Source: Macrosoma leucophasiata (lineage: Eukaryota > Arthropoda > Insecta > Lepidoptera > Hedylidae). From it: a DNA stretch of 64,000 nucleotides. The stretch spans positions 9,362,001 to 9,426,000 of the forward strand of contig JAWQUS010000030.1 of NCBI GenBank assembly GCA_036365455.1. The letters run 5' to 3'. The position numbers and the translations under genes are program-made. The notes under the pieces are model-generated. The model was not told the DNA's origin and ran no database searches. It saw only the letters and a program-made list of their open reading frames with translations. Shown here one piece after another: positions 28,291 through 41,357 of the stretch (the first letter of the stretch is position 1; every line of letters starts with the position of its first letter).

Positions 28291-31200
28291 AAAATTCCAC
28301 ATGGTTTACCTCCAACTTGCAACGTTGTAATTAAAGAATAATGGAATATTAGAAAAAAAGAGTAAGTTAAAAAAATAGTTAGTTCAAAGTATTTTACGGA
28401 TATCATAAAATTCTTCAAGCGAGAAATGAATTTCATGCTAAAGTTATCAAACAGTTGCTGGCACTTTAATAGCCCTTACTACTGAACCTCGGAATTGAAT
28501 TTTCCCAAAAGAAAGCAGCGACCGTAGGTATTTAAATATGAATATTTATCTACATAAGTAGGTGTTTACGTTCAATAAATTCTAAGGCATATTTCTCACA
28601 TGACTGAATTTTATAATTAGAAATCTAGAACAAGCATGTGTTTTGAACTCAGTAATGTGCCGATTGATATAAATATGGGAGCCAAAAAGCTTCGTGAACT
28701 ATTTTACAATTCATGTCGAGGCGAATGCAGTAAAGGCAGCAGGAAAACTAAAGGGATGTGTTAGTTCGCGATGGAAACAACTTTTGAACTTCAAAGCTTT
28801 TGGATTTGTCTTGTTAACATCTGTTTGTTGCGAGTAGTTACGTTGTTTGGTGTTAGTATTATCTACACTATTTTATTTTGATATTGAACTACAGGAGGTT
28901 GATTACTTTTTATTTTAATAAAAAAATAATATTCATATAGATGTGAAAGATTGTATGGATGTTTGTCGAATATAAGGGCACTTTAAAAAAGGACTGCAAG
29001 AGTAGGTACAAGTGGATGGACTCTATCATCGTACACATTTTCATAAATAGCTACGACATAATATTGCTTATTACAATTTAGAAAATAAAGTTCAAAAGTA
29101 CTTTTCTATTGCGAAAAACTGCAGTTATTGGTTGGTAAATGATATCTAACTTCATGAAAATGTATAAAAACAAGGAACTCCGCTGTCTTACATTTTCACT
29201 AAAGAGGTAACAAAGTCTGTATTAAGTTATTATTACCTACCTGTAGCCATGAAAAATTAGAGATTTGCTAGCTGTATCTGAATCGAATCAATAAAATATG
29301 ACGATCGAAATTTTTACTAAACATTGGAAGTATTCAAATTCTTCTTTTGGCGTGACTGGATAAAATGATGAGAGTGAACTTTTAAGATGCGCGCGCAAAC
29401 CGACAGACAAAAGAAACAGTCTGAATTTATTAGCAAAACTTTTTTGTCGTTCTATTTTATTTCTGGTATATTGGATTGTTACGCTAAAGAAGTGTAACTT
29501 CTTACGTGTGTACCTATATAAGTACATACAGGTTTTTCTTATTTCCTTTGGAAGTGTTTTTGACCTCAGTGCTATGAATATGTTTTTATGACTATTAACC
29601 ATCACCATTATGTTAATTGATTGATTAATTAATCACGCTAATTTGTCAATAATAATGCTTATTTAATACCAAAACATTACACACACTACCATGCATTTGA
29701 CAACACAGTAAATTACGTTCACATTGTCAAATATAGGTAATTAAATGTTACAGCAACGCGCCTGAAAGTTTCACATGCCATCAGAATAACTTCTACAAAC
29801 CTCATACAAAACTTAATAACATGTCTGCATCAAAGGACTGCGTTCCTGAAAATAGTGGATGTAAAATGTTCCACGTTCAGCCAGCTACTTTAGAATCATT
29901 TCCGTTTGAGTAGACTTTATTCACCTGTAGTCGACGCGGGAATGTTAAATATTGCAGTAACTTTTTGCTGGGCTACCAATGCGAATCATATAATTAGCGC
30001 CCATATTATTAATTTAAAAATAGCACATAGGTACTAAAGATCGAATTATGCATTTAACTACGTGAATATATGTTACGTAGTCGTATTCTTTCAGCAAGTC
30101 TATTAAAAATATCAATAGTTCATTGAATAACGCAAAGAACGTGAGCAAGTTTGATGTGATATAAGACTTTATAATATTATGTTTGTTTTTAACGTGGTCG
30201 TGTAAGATTTTTACGGAAAGAAACAATTTAAAAACTATCCGGAGAATGAGGATTTCAAATAAGTGTTTTTTTTTGTGAGATTTATGAGATTCTAAATCAA
30301 ATTTGATATTCATCCTTTGAATAGACAAAGCTCTAGCGTTTGAGTTAAACTTATCTTTATTTCGTTTTTATATTTAATTTGAAATGTTCCTATCATATTC
30401 AGAAATCAATTAAGTACAAACAAATTTATTGCAACTAAGCGATCAACATCTATCGAGTCAATTAGTAACAAATGGTCATAATTATATAACTATCTATAAT
30501 GTCTTTATTTATTTTGAAAATACTTGACATATTTTTTGAAAACCTCCTAATACATTGCATAATAATGTAATTAGACATAAAATAGCTCAAAAACATATCC
30601 TTACATTGCAAAGGCAGTTAGGGTACTTTGTTTGGTTGTACACGCATATTAAAGGGTCACTTAATTAGGGAAGGTCTGCAGTTAAATCTTGAATGTTGGC
30701 AAAGGGCGCACATTTAAAGTTATCCTGTTCCGGATCGTTTCGTCCATAAACGCGGTTAACATCAGTCCCTGTTGTAATTTCCTTTGTGAGTGTTCTGATA
30801 TACCTATGTATAATTATCCCAAAAAAACTGGGTTTTCATTTATATCTCCAGAAATAAGGAAACTGGATAATGGCGGTCACGTGCAGTAAGAATCAATTAT
30901 GAATGGAAATTTAAGGAATCGTTCACCTCTGATTGGAAATGTCAGTTATTGCTATATTATTTGAATAGGTCGAAAATAATAAAGATGCTGATCTTGTTTA
31001 AAGATAAATAAAAGTTATGATACCTGTTATATAGGATAATATAAGTTTTTGTTCATATTTTGTAAAATCATTACATGTACGTTGATACTTTTCATTCAAA
31101 TTATATAGAGTTTAATTGAGTCCATTCAAACGTTGTCACTTAATCGGAAATGCTGAAGTTGCGAAAGAGTAACTAAATGACGTAATAATGAGTCATTTTA

Positions 31201-31569
31201 TTATTAAAACTATCCTACCTTATTTATAATAATAAGTTGCGGGTAACAGTAACAGAGATCAACCAGATTTATAAATAATGCCGATCCTAAAGCAATGTGT
31301 ATTACAATAAAATACATAACGATATCTTCTAAAATAATTTGACATAGTGTTAGCTAAACTTAGCTATATATATCTCAATTATTTGTAACTAACTACAACT
31401 TTGGGGTTCTTGGAGTTAACTTAGAAGGTAAGGGAAGGGAATTTCACATTATAAATGGCGTAGTTACTTAAAATGTACGAAAACTTGAGGAGAATAGATG
31501 TTGACCATGATCGTGAAAGAACAAGTAAGATTGTCTCTTTTATGGGTGGGATGCCCGGATTTATGCTAC

Positions 31570-31910
31570 ACTAGCTGTGCCCGCGACTTCGTCCGCGTAG
31601 AATTTATGATTGTTCAGTATCTACCCGGACGATGTCGTGGGCGCAGCTAGTATAATAATACAATTCATAAAGTACTCTAAGTTACTTCTTATTACACGAG
31701 CTATCTGCCAATAAAAGTCCCGTCGAAATCAGTCCAGCCGTTCCCGAGATTAGCCGGAACAAACAGACAGACAAGCAGACAAAAATGATAAAAAAAATGT
31801 TTAGGTATATGTACAGTATAGGTATGCCTACACGGTACAACAAAACTTTTTTTTACATACATTTAGTAAAAAGTGGTTATTTTTATATTGCAAACAGACA
31901 CTCTGATTTT
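31570..31910 (+). repeat. Fold-back-headed repeat, copy 1
   Basis: The head folds back: 'actagctgtgcccgcgacttcgtcc' is followed after a short gap by the inverse ending 'gtcgtgggcgcagctagt'. The body includes 'cagccgttcccgagattagc', an 'acagacagaca' run and 'tagtaaaaagtggttat'. The same layout recurs at 36784 and, reversed, at 60595. Confidence 0.7.
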
Positions 31911-34157
31911 ATTAATTTGTATGTATCTATGTATGTATAGATAGATGTGAATATAGTAATAAAGAAAAAAATCAAAACAAAAACTTAAATATATTTAGTT
32001 TAAAATAATACGCGAGGTAAGTAAATCGAAAAAATTGTTTTATTTCAAATCAAAACAAGATCAGACAGTATTGTTGAAAAAGCAAATAAAGCATATGTCT
32101 GCGATGGTCATTATTTAGGAGTTCAATAAATATCTACATTTTACTTTCTTTTTACAACAAAGTGTTTGGACTGATATAATTTTTTTTGGGGAAGTACTAT
32201 ACAATTATTTTAATTTTTACAAATAGTATTTAGATTTTAGTATGTATTTATGTATGTATGTATCTTCACGCCAGGTCCCTAACGGGGTATGCAGAGAGTG
32301 TAGAGCGCCAGATATCCCGGTTCTGACAAACCTCTCGTGCCTCGTCTACTTTCATCATGCACGCCGATTCCTAAGACTTTTGATCCCACCATGAGACAGA
32401 ACTCGACCTATTTGGTCATGGAAGGTCAGTCTTGGTCTTCCTGGGCTTCTGCAACCATCCACATTCGCATTGTATATCTGTTTAGTCATTCGCTCATTCG
32501 ACATTCTTTCTATATGCCCGAACCATCGGAGCATGCCTTTTTTCATTTTTACACCGATACTATCATTCACACAAAGCCTCTTTCTTACATCTTCATTACG
32601 AACGCAATCGGGGAGTGATACACCGCAAATCTTGCGCAATGATCTCATCTCGACCGCGTTCAACTTACTTTCATGCTCTTTCCTGCATACCCAGCTCTCG
32701 CTTCCATATAAAAGCGTTGGAGTAAGTACAGCATTATGTACGGCTAGTCGCGCCCGCTGGCTGAGATGTTTAGATTCTAGTAGCTTACCCAACGCTCCAT
32801 TCACGCAATTCCCAGCAAGCACTCTTCTTTCTATGTCAGTGGTGTACCTACCATCCTTGCTAAAAGCACATCAAGATATACAATTTCATCCACCTGTTCT
32901 AACACTGCATCATCTACTACTACCCTTGCATTTGTTCTCTGCTCATCTCTTTCAAATACTAATACTTTAGTTTTATCTACATTCAATTGTAAGCCTTTCT
33001 CCATACAATCCTCTTTCATGACTGTGACCAGTGCTTGTAGCCCAGATGGTGTAGAGCTAACAATTACCGCATCATCTGCGTAAAGCAGACAGTTCACCAC
33101 TAAATCACCCATACGCACCCTCTGGAGGCATTTGTCCAGATATATGATAAACAGCCTAGACGAAAGCACGCAACCCTGTCTGACACCGATGTTAACATCA
33201 AACCAGGGTGACATGTTACCATCTATCCGCACACATGCTTGACAGCCCACATACGTGGACTGTATTGCACGGAGCAGACTGCCATCAATACCATACTCTG
33301 GCAAAATGTCCCACAGCTCCTTTCGTAATACCCTATCAAAGGCTTTCTCCAAATCCACAAAACCGCAGAAAACCTTCTGACTCACAGCCAGATGCTTCTC
33401 TACGATGTTGCGGAGGGAGAAAACTTGATCCATACATCCTCTTCCAGTTCTGAAACCACCCTGTGCATCCCACAACAGCCCGTCGGACTTCTCTTTCATT
33501 CTACTTTCTAAGACTTTCCCATACACTTTAGCTGCCAAACTGATCAAACTGATCGCTCGATAATTGGTGCAGTCCATACGTGAACCCTTGCCTTTATACA
33601 AAAGCACGATGACCGCACACCGCCAATCCTTTGGGATTCTTCCGGATCTCCAGCAAAGGTTGCACAACACCCAGAATGAATCCCAAAGGGCAGCACCACC
33701 ATATTTGATCATTTCGGCAGAAACCTGATCAATACCCGCAGCCTTACCACATTTCAAACTTCGTATCGCCCATACAATCTCATCTATTGTTATATCCTCA
33801 CAAGCCGGCACCGTCAAGTCAGCAACTCCGGCGTCAGTGTTGTGAGAATAATCATACATTTCCCCATAATACTCGCTCCATCGTTTTAACACATCTTGCG
33901 TGTTCTCAAGAATGTCACCCAACTTAGATTTTATTCTATTCATTCCAGAAACTGGAGAAGAGCTTCTAGACTTTTTCACCTCCCTCCAATAGAGTTTGAT
34001 GTTAGTCTCAAAGCTCTTCGCCAGTCTCTCATCAGCTTCCACTTTATCTCTCTCACGCTTTTCATTCATTCAAAATCTTGGTGTCATTCTTGAGCCGACG
34101 GTAAATTTCTCTCTTCTCATCTCTCATACTCATTCTCATATTCATTTGCAAAGATGC

Positions 34158-34198
34158 TACATAATCCAGCCATGCAGAAAGCATGGCTGGATTATGTA
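34158..34198. repeat. Perfect 18-bp fold-back inside the LINE
   Basis: Arms 34158-34175 and 34181-34198 (taatccagccatgc core) are exact reverse complements around 'agaaa'. After one mismatch the match continues four more bases. The reading frame stays open through it. Confidence 0.9.
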
Positions 34199-34796
34199 TC
34201 ATCTTTCTTTCAACGGAGTCTTGCACCTCCTTGTCCCACCACGCATCCCCTTTCAAGGATTTGCGTACCTTTGCATAACCACATACTTATTTCGCAACTT
34301 CCATCATACTATCTTTCATAACTTGCCAACATTCATCCACGTTCAAGTCCGTAAGACAAACCTTGACTAACTTTTCACGGACTTGACGTTCATACACTCT
34401 CCTTGCAACAATGTCTTATAACTTTTCACTCTTTATTCTTTCAAGTCCTCCGAAAGGCACACGGACACGCCAATGTCGGCACTTCTTGAACAGACCCCTA
34501 AACCGGCTTATTACCAAGTAGTGATCTGTATCAAGAGTAGGACCTCTGTAGGCTCTAGTGTCCATCAGGCTCTTCCGAAGACGACTATCAACCATGATCA
34601 AATCAATCATACTTTTTTGTTCATTCCTCCCCCATGTATACGTGTGAATGTCCTTATGACGGAATTCTGTGTTAGACACAAGGAGACTTCGTTCTAAGCA
34701 TAAGTCAAGTATCAGCTTACCAGCATCATTTACTCTTCTATCACCATATGGACCTAGAACGGTATCCTGAACCTCGTATCCTGGCCGCCTGATCCC

Positions 34797-34981
34797 GACC
34801 CATACGGCCCTGTAATTTCCGGCACAGAGGCATAATACCTTAGGCCTCAGGGGTGGTAACGCATCTGCATTTTGGCCTTGGTCTTCATGTGGGTGTCTAT
34901 AGGCTGCAGTCATCACTTAATATCAATGTGAACTGTATGCTTGTTTGCCACTTCCATTACATAAAAAAAAAAAAAAAAATC
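34797..34981 (+). repeat. SINE family 1 inserted in the LINE
   Basis: Starts 'acggccctgtaatttccggc' and ends with a long A-run (34963-34979). It splits the endonuclease exactly at the GDLNG motif, so it is younger than the LINE. It is antisense to the LINE. Confidence 0.85.
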
Positions 34982-35640
34982 CATTCAAATCACCGCACAA
35001 AATTACCCTTTCATTAGCTTCGACCATATTGAGAACTTCCCTTGTAGATGCCCAAACTTCTCCAGGTCTTGGGTCGTCGCTGAGCTAACCGGTGCATAAG
35101 CTCCTACCAAAAACACCCTAAGGACGCCCAATTTAATTCGGACCCAGATTAGTCTCGGGTTCACCAAACCATAATCTTTCACTCCAGTGACTAAACGAGA
35201 GGACAGAAGGACGCCCACCCCCGCGCTGGCATGATCGCTCTGTTGCACACCTGCCCACAGAGCTATCGCGCCACCCGGAAGATCTTCGACCTCGCAGCCC
35301 TTTCGTTTAGTCTCTGTTACACACAAAACATCCAGGCGTCTCACACTCATTACGTTCGTCAACTCATTCATCTTCTCACAAATTCCACCTCTCACATTCC
35401 ACGTGCCTATCTGGCACTCCCCACTCCTCGACCCGCCTTATCGGGCCCGGCGTGACAGGTGGCGGTCCCCATCGCCGCTTTTCGTACCGACGGGGACGGG
35501 TCGGTACGCGTCGCCTCGGGGGGACGCCCTAACCCGCACTGCGGTACGCCTTCGTGCCAGAATTGCAGCCCTAAAGGACTGGCAGGGATCGCGACGTGCA
35601 CGCTTCTGGCATGACCCCCTTCCCCTTAGATTTTAGGATT

Positions 35641-36783
35641 GCATATATGTTTAAAGTTTGAAATGTATAGAGCCTTTGCTGGTGATGAGTAATTTTTGCT
35701 GGTTAGTTTCTAATGTCGTAATTATATATACAAAATAAACTTGAGAATTGCTCATCCCAGTTTGTAAAATTTATAACGCAAAGTAATCTACTGATGCTTT
35801 AGAGTAATTTTTTAGGCATAGAAAGTTTTGGATGATATCAATGCTTGTTTTTTTTAAAGGATATTTTGCACATACAGGTTGAACAACCAGGAAATCTTCT
35901 GAAATTTCGCATTGTTATCATTATCGAACGTCCATCAATCAAACTTTTAGCGTGTCATTGGGCTCCACGACCCATTGTCCGTCGATATTTACGATACAGC
36001 GATATTACTTACGGCCGTCGACAAGGTGTATCCGATTGTGATTAATGATTTCTTGGAAAAAAACGTAGTATAACAATTTTTCTTGGTCATGAATATCGCC
36101 ATTGAAGAAGAAAAAGAGAGCATCGATCGTTTGGAAAGCCTATACACTCAGAATATTTCCAAAGGACTAAAAATACTTTGAAACTCTCAAATGTGCTTTT
36201 CTAAAACTTTTATTCTTGGTTTTATTTTGTCCGATTTGCAGATCATTTGGAGGGTATTTTACAGAGTCAGTAACATGATCCTTTACCATGAACAAGTTCT
36301 GAGTCGTGATGACGCCGCACCTTGGTAGCTGCAAGCCTCTTAAAATCATTAAATTACAATTTCTGATAATTGTAATAAATCCATAAATATATACATGAGG
36401 TTATGTGAAAAAAGTGCAAGTACAAAAGTTGTAGTATTTATTATCAAAAACTTTGCTGTTTAACTCTTTTTAGATAAAACTTTAGTAATTATTTATTCCG
36501 GCAATAAACCTTCTTCAACCTTTAAAATCTTGCCCTCTCCACCCCCTTCTTGATCGCTAATCAATAGTAAATTATTTTTTCCTTTTAATTTTATTACGTA
36601 GTTTTTTACTTCCCTAATGGCTTTCATCCTGATAATTTTTTTTTGACCTCAAATATATATTACAAGTTTATAAGTAATCCCACATTAACATTCATAGATT
36701 TCTACATTGCAACACGTATTTTCACGTCACAAAAATTGTCACAATAATTAAACTTGCAAAAGCCTATCAACTATCTATGAAAT
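35641..36783. other. No gene recognised
   Basis: AT-rich with two short openings on opposite strands (35845-36045 plus, 36167-36349 minus). Neither has a recognisable domain or consistent splice sites. Confidence 0.4.
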
Positions 36784-37118
36784 ACTAGATGTGCCCGCGA
36801 CTTCGTCCACGTGAGAAAAAATATGATTGTTCAGTATCTACCCGGACGAAGTCGTGGGCGCAGCTAGTATAAAAGTAGCCTAACTTAACTAAGCCTAACT
36901 CCTTATTACATCAGCTATCTGCCAGTGAAAGTCCCGTCAAAATCGGTTCAGCCGTTCCCAAGATTAGCTCCGCCAAACAGACAGACAGACAGACAGAGAG
37001 ACAGACAGACAGACAGACAAAAATTGTAAAAAATGTTGTTTTGATATATGTACCGTGTATGCATACATTTGCATTTAGTAAAAAGCGGTTATTTTAATAT
37101 TACAAACAGATACTCCAA
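36784..37118 (+). repeat. Fold-back-headed repeat, copy 2
   Basis: Same layout as 31570-31910: the head 'gtgcccgcgacttcgtcc' is inverted at 'cggacgaagtcgtgggcgc', followed by a longer run of CAGA units (36978-37020) and 'ttagtaaaaagcggttat'. Confidence 0.7.
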
Positions 37119-37188
37119 GTTTATTTATTTGTAAAGAAGATAGATTTATTATTTGTGTAAAAATTTTAAGCGTCTACTTACTGCCGTT

Positions 37189-37918
37189 ATTATCGAGCAA
37201 AAATATACGAAAAAAAACACCTTTATTGCATGCCTCCTTGGACCCCTTAACATTTTCATTTTCGTATTTTTAGTAATTAATTTTGTCTCTATAGCGGTAT
37301 CAGAAATACATAATTTGTGAAAATGTTAGCTTTCTAGCTATCACTATTTATGAGATACAGCCTGGTGACAGACAGACGGACGGATGGATAGACAGACAGA
37401 CAGCGGTGGATTAGTAATCCGTAGGGTCCGTTTTTACCTTCTAGGTACGAAACCCCTAAAAGACAGAACTAAGATACAGAATAGCTTAAAAATATTCGAT
37501 ACGATTCTTTAACTAGGTATATATAGGATAACTTTTTTATTTCTGAACACTGAATACAAACGCTAAATAGTAAGTGAAACTTGCCACAATATATAAGTGA
37601 AATCGAGTAAGAACCCCAGATCGAATAAGCCGTTTCTGAAATGAGCGTGCACAAACACACAGACAAACAGACATTTTTCTGGGGTAAAAAGTACCCAGTG
37701 TTGTGCGCCAAAGGTAAAAGTATAATCATACCAAGTTTCATTGTAATCGGACCGGATAAGTTTTTATGTGATGCTTGAACAAACAGACAGACAGACAATT
37801 TTTTTTCTAATCACATATTTGGGTTCGGTATCGATCTAGAAACATCCCCTGGTATTTATTTTTTCAATATTTTTAATGTACAGAATTTACACTTCTACAG
37901 TTTTATTATAAGTATAGT
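37189..37918 (+). repeat. ~700-base dispersed repeat, copy 1
   Basis: Matches 49172-49870 along its length: 'cgagcaaaaatatacg', 'gagatacagcctggtgacagac', a CAGA run, 'agggtccgtttttacctt', 'cgtgcacaaacacacagac', 'accaagtttcattgtaatcgg' and 'cctggtatttattttttcaat'. No long open frame in either copy. Confidence 0.75.
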
Positions 37919-38702
37919 AATAGATTTTAAATATTTGAAAGCAACTTTCTATAGACTAAATTGAATAACAAATACAACATGTCCATTGTGCACTCGTAAA
38001 TAAAATAAAACCGGCTTGGGCTATATATTCATCCATAAAGTGCTCTACATTGTTCTATCTGTTCTCTCATATTTAATGTATAACTATGCCACAGCCTTTC
38101 TCCGTTTTGCCGTATAACTGACTTATGTAAATGTTATCTACTGTATGAATCTGATTGAATTTGAATTCTATATGGGCCGTTAATCACTTATATTTTGTTA
38201 CTAGTTATATTATTTACTGTCAAATTTACAGACGTTGCCTTGTCCGCTGTGGGATCCAATGGCAGCAGCACCTATCGGGTCCTACTGTTAATCTATAGCT
38301 CTACTTTTGAATCCAATTTATGTTCAGGTACGATTCGTCGTGTGTCGTGAGTGTCGTCGATGGATTCAGCGTTTTATTTTGATTTACATTCACAACTGGA
38401 CGGCATAAAGAAAGAAAAATAATAAACAGCGGTCTGGTTCAGGTCTGAAGATGCGTTGATGATTATTATATGTTTTGGTCACCTGTATTTTTATTATAAT
38501 GTTCTTAATAAAATGCCGATAAATAACAATATTTGAAAACAGGATAGATACGAAGGATAGATAGGAAGTATTTAAGAATAAGGATTGATTTTTTCTACGC
38601 TGTTTGTAAAATTACAAAATATAGATTCCTTAGCTTTGGCTGTCACACTGCCCAGCAGTAGGATAAATATTTTATGAGGATAAATATTAATTTATCATCG
38701 TC
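37919..38702. other. No gene recognised
   Basis: AT-rich DNA between the dispersed repeat and the LINE at 38.7 kb. 'cacactgcccagcagtagga' near 38645 resembles a repeat junction. No open frame or splice pattern. Confidence 0.4.
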
Positions 38703-41035
38703 ATGACGAGGAGAACGGAGCAAGAAAATTTAATGGAGAGATTTCTTGATTTTCACTATATTTATGAAATTCTATTAGCTTCCTCCTCACCCTGTGATGA
38801 TAACCCCGAATATTTGTTTATTGAAATTACTGTCAGCGGAGCTAAGGCGGTCCTAGGAGTTATTTATTGCTCGCCCGGTGTGGATTATTTCTCTTCTTTA
38901 GAACCAATCTTGGAATCGTTTTCCTCGGATAGTAAACATCTCGTAGTCATGGGTGATTTCAACACTGACTTGCTGAAGGATAATTCAAGAACGCGTCGGC
39001 TGAGATCAATCCTAGAATCATCAAATCTTTCTATTCTTCCCCTTGGTGCTACTTACTGTAATGTTGGAACAGATGACTCTTGGCTTGATCTTATGCTCAC
39101 CCCGTCATTGGATCTCGTGGCTAACTACGGGCAGGTGGCTGCACCTGGCCTCTCCGGACATGATTTGATTTATTTAAGCTATAAAATCAAGCCACCTAAA
39201 GCACAAGAAGCCACTGTTTTCATTAGAAACTTTTCCAAGATCGACGTAAATAAATTGAATGAAGATTTTATTTCACTTGACTGGTCGGAGATAGAGCTGG
39301 CACCAACAATTGATGACAAAGTTTCATTATTTAATCGTAATCATCCAAGCGCCACTTTAAGAAGTACGTGTGAAAAGATCTCCTGCTCCTTGGCTGAGCA
39401 GAGGTGTACGTATGGCAATGTCCAAACGCAACAAAGCGTAGACCGTAGCGAAGAAAATTGGGATTTTTATAAGCAGGCTCGCAACCGCTGCAACCGGTTG
39501 GTGAGAGCAGTCAAACGCCGCTACATCTTTGACAATGTTTCTGACTGTTCTTCGTCTGATATTTGGAAGTTTTTAAAATCTTTAGGCTTCTGCAAGCCTC
39601 AGCTTAACTTAACAGCTGCGAATTGTTCATTAAATCAGTTGAATCATCATTTTGCGAAGAGCTCCAATTTGGTGCAGCATGTTAAACTTTCAACAATTCA
39701 ATATCTGACTTCCTTGCCTATTTCCCATTCATTTTCTTTTTCTTTGGTCTCTAACGATGAAGTGAATAAAACATTTTGTGCTATTAAATCCAAGGCAGTG
39801 GGCTCTGATGACGTGAGTAGAACAATGATTTCTTTAATACTCGTTCATACTGTCCCTATTCTTACACACATTATTAATTTTTCATTTGGAATCAGGGACA
39901 TTCCCACTAATATGGCGGAAAGCTCACATTATTCCTCTTCCAAAAGTTAATAATCCCTGCTGTGAAAACAATTTTAGACCGATATCAATCTTGCCTTTCC
40001 TATCCAAATTACTAGAAGCGATCGTACACAAACAACTTTCTCACCATATTTTTGCTAATAACTTGTTATCGACATACCAATCAGGTTTTCGTCCGTCTCA
40101 CAGTACTACTACTGCCTTGTTAAAAGTAACTGAGGATATTAGAGCAGCAATGGAGAATTCTCAGTTAACAGCGTTGGTGTTAATTGACTTCTACAATGCG
40201 TTTAACTTTGTGGATCACGATATTTTAATCGCCCTCCTCAAGCAAATAGGCGCCTCATCGTTAGTACTGGATTGGTTTTCAGCATACCTTCGCGGTCGCA
40301 AGCAAGCGGTTTATGTCAATCGTGACTTGTCCGATTGGTGTGACTTAGTTTCTGGCGTTCCGCAAGGCGGCATTCTTTCTCCTCTTTTATTTTATATATT
40401 TATTAACTCCCTAATTGAACTTCTTAGCTGCTCTTTCCATTTATATGCTGACGATCTGCAGTTATGTTCATGGTGACCCTGACAAATTGGATGACGCTAT
40501 TATTAAAATAAATCGGAGCTTACAAGAAATACTTAACTGGTCAGATAAATTTGGAATTAATGTCAATGTCTCCAAATGTCAGGCTATCATCTTGGGCAGT
40601 TCTTTCTTTATTAACAATATTGATACTAGCCAACTTACGCCGATTGTTTACAATAACTTGCTTATTCCTTTTTCTAAAGAAGTTAAGAATCTGGGTCTGC
40701 ACATGGATTCTACACTGAACTGGAAAAAGCAAGTTACTACTGTGTCTCTGTACAGATTCAAAAACTTTTTGCCATCCAATACTAAAACTCTATTAATTCA
40801 ATCACTCGTGCTCTCCATAATTGACTACGCTGATGTATGCCATCCAGATTTAACTCAAGAACTTATAAATAAATTGGATAGAATTCTGAATAATTGTATA
40901 CGATTCATTTTCAATTTACGTAAATTCGATCATATCTCTGCTTATCGCTGTAAACTGAAATGGCTTCCCATTCGGCAGCGTAGATCTGTCAAAATTATCT
41001 GTATGATATTTTCTGCACTACACAAGTTTTCCTGA
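38703..41035 (+). pseudogene. LINE endonuclease / reverse transcriptase, broken
   Basis: Three overlapping open pieces: 38703-39950 (endonuclease C-terminal half with VLGVIYCSPG, VVMGDFNTDLL, SWLDLMLTP and GLSGHDLIYL), 39886-40476 (reverse transcriptase with NNFRPISILPFLSKLLE, QSGFRPSHSTTTALL, GVPQGGILSPLLF, LYADDLQL) and 40415-41035 (ELINKLDRILNNCIRF, LKWLPIRQRRSVKI). Each join needs a frameshift. The conserved LIDFSNAF motif reads LIDFYNAF here. YADD is intact. Confidence 0.85.
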
Positions 41036-41357
41036 ATACCTTAGACACAAATTTAATATCTTGGGCGACACTCACAATCTTAGTCTTCGTTCTTCAGAAA
41101 ATTTAATACTGACAAATACTAAATTTAATGGAATGCTGACATTCCATCTCACCGAACAGGTTTTATGTCAAACTCATTTACTATTTCGGCAATAAAACTC
41201 TGGAACGCACTGCCCGCGGACTTCAGAAAGGCTCACGATAAAATAAACTTGAAAAGAAAGCTGCGAGGCCATTACCTGAGGATGCTTTGAGTTATTGGTT
41301 TGTTTATTAAAAGTATCTTCATGTAGCACATTTCATTTAATACATATTGTATATATT

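Larger units (their letters stand above)
27232..31569. other. Upstream of the LRGUK-like gene; no gene seen
   Basis: AT-rich DNA with stop codons in all frames apart from short chance openings. It contains two copies of the short inverted-repeat element listed next. The LRGUK-like promoter should lie at its left edge. No other structure was recognised. Confidence 0.5.
32355..35395 (-). pseudogene. RTE-like polyprotein (endonuclease + reverse transcriptase), broken
   Basis: Endonuclease part: 35395-35003 has LDVLCVTETKRKG and LVGAYAPV; it resumes after the SINE with DTVLGPYGDRRVNDAG, HTYTWGRNEQKSMIDLIMVD and DTDHYLV, all apurinic-type endonuclease blocks. Reverse transcriptase part: 34069-32831 is open for 412 codons with KCGKAAGIDQVSAEMIKYGG, GFRTGRGCMDQVFSLRNI, FVDLEKAFDRV, GVRQGCVLS and LLYADDAVIV. 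The catalytic YADD box is intact. A frameshift near 32825 separates the C-terminal piece (32822-32355: YGSESWVCRKEHESKLNAVE, MLRWFGHIERM). Confidence 0.85.
32243..35635 (-). mobile_element. RTE-like non-LTR retrotransposon, nearly full length
   Basis: On the minus strand it runs from a GC-rich 5' leader (about 35635) through an endonuclease start (GTWNVRGG near 35405) and a reverse transcriptase to a 3' end with repeated ATAC units near 32243-32265. A second 3' end of the same family is at 58999-59087. A SINE is inserted in the endonuclease region, and several frameshifts break the single long frame. Confidence 0.85.

Noticed and set aside
36978..37020. CRISPR-like short repeats (CAGA units) here and at 49.38 and 49.74 kb
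   Set aside because: These are simple tandem microsatellites inside eukaryotic dispersed repeats; no spacers, no cas genes.
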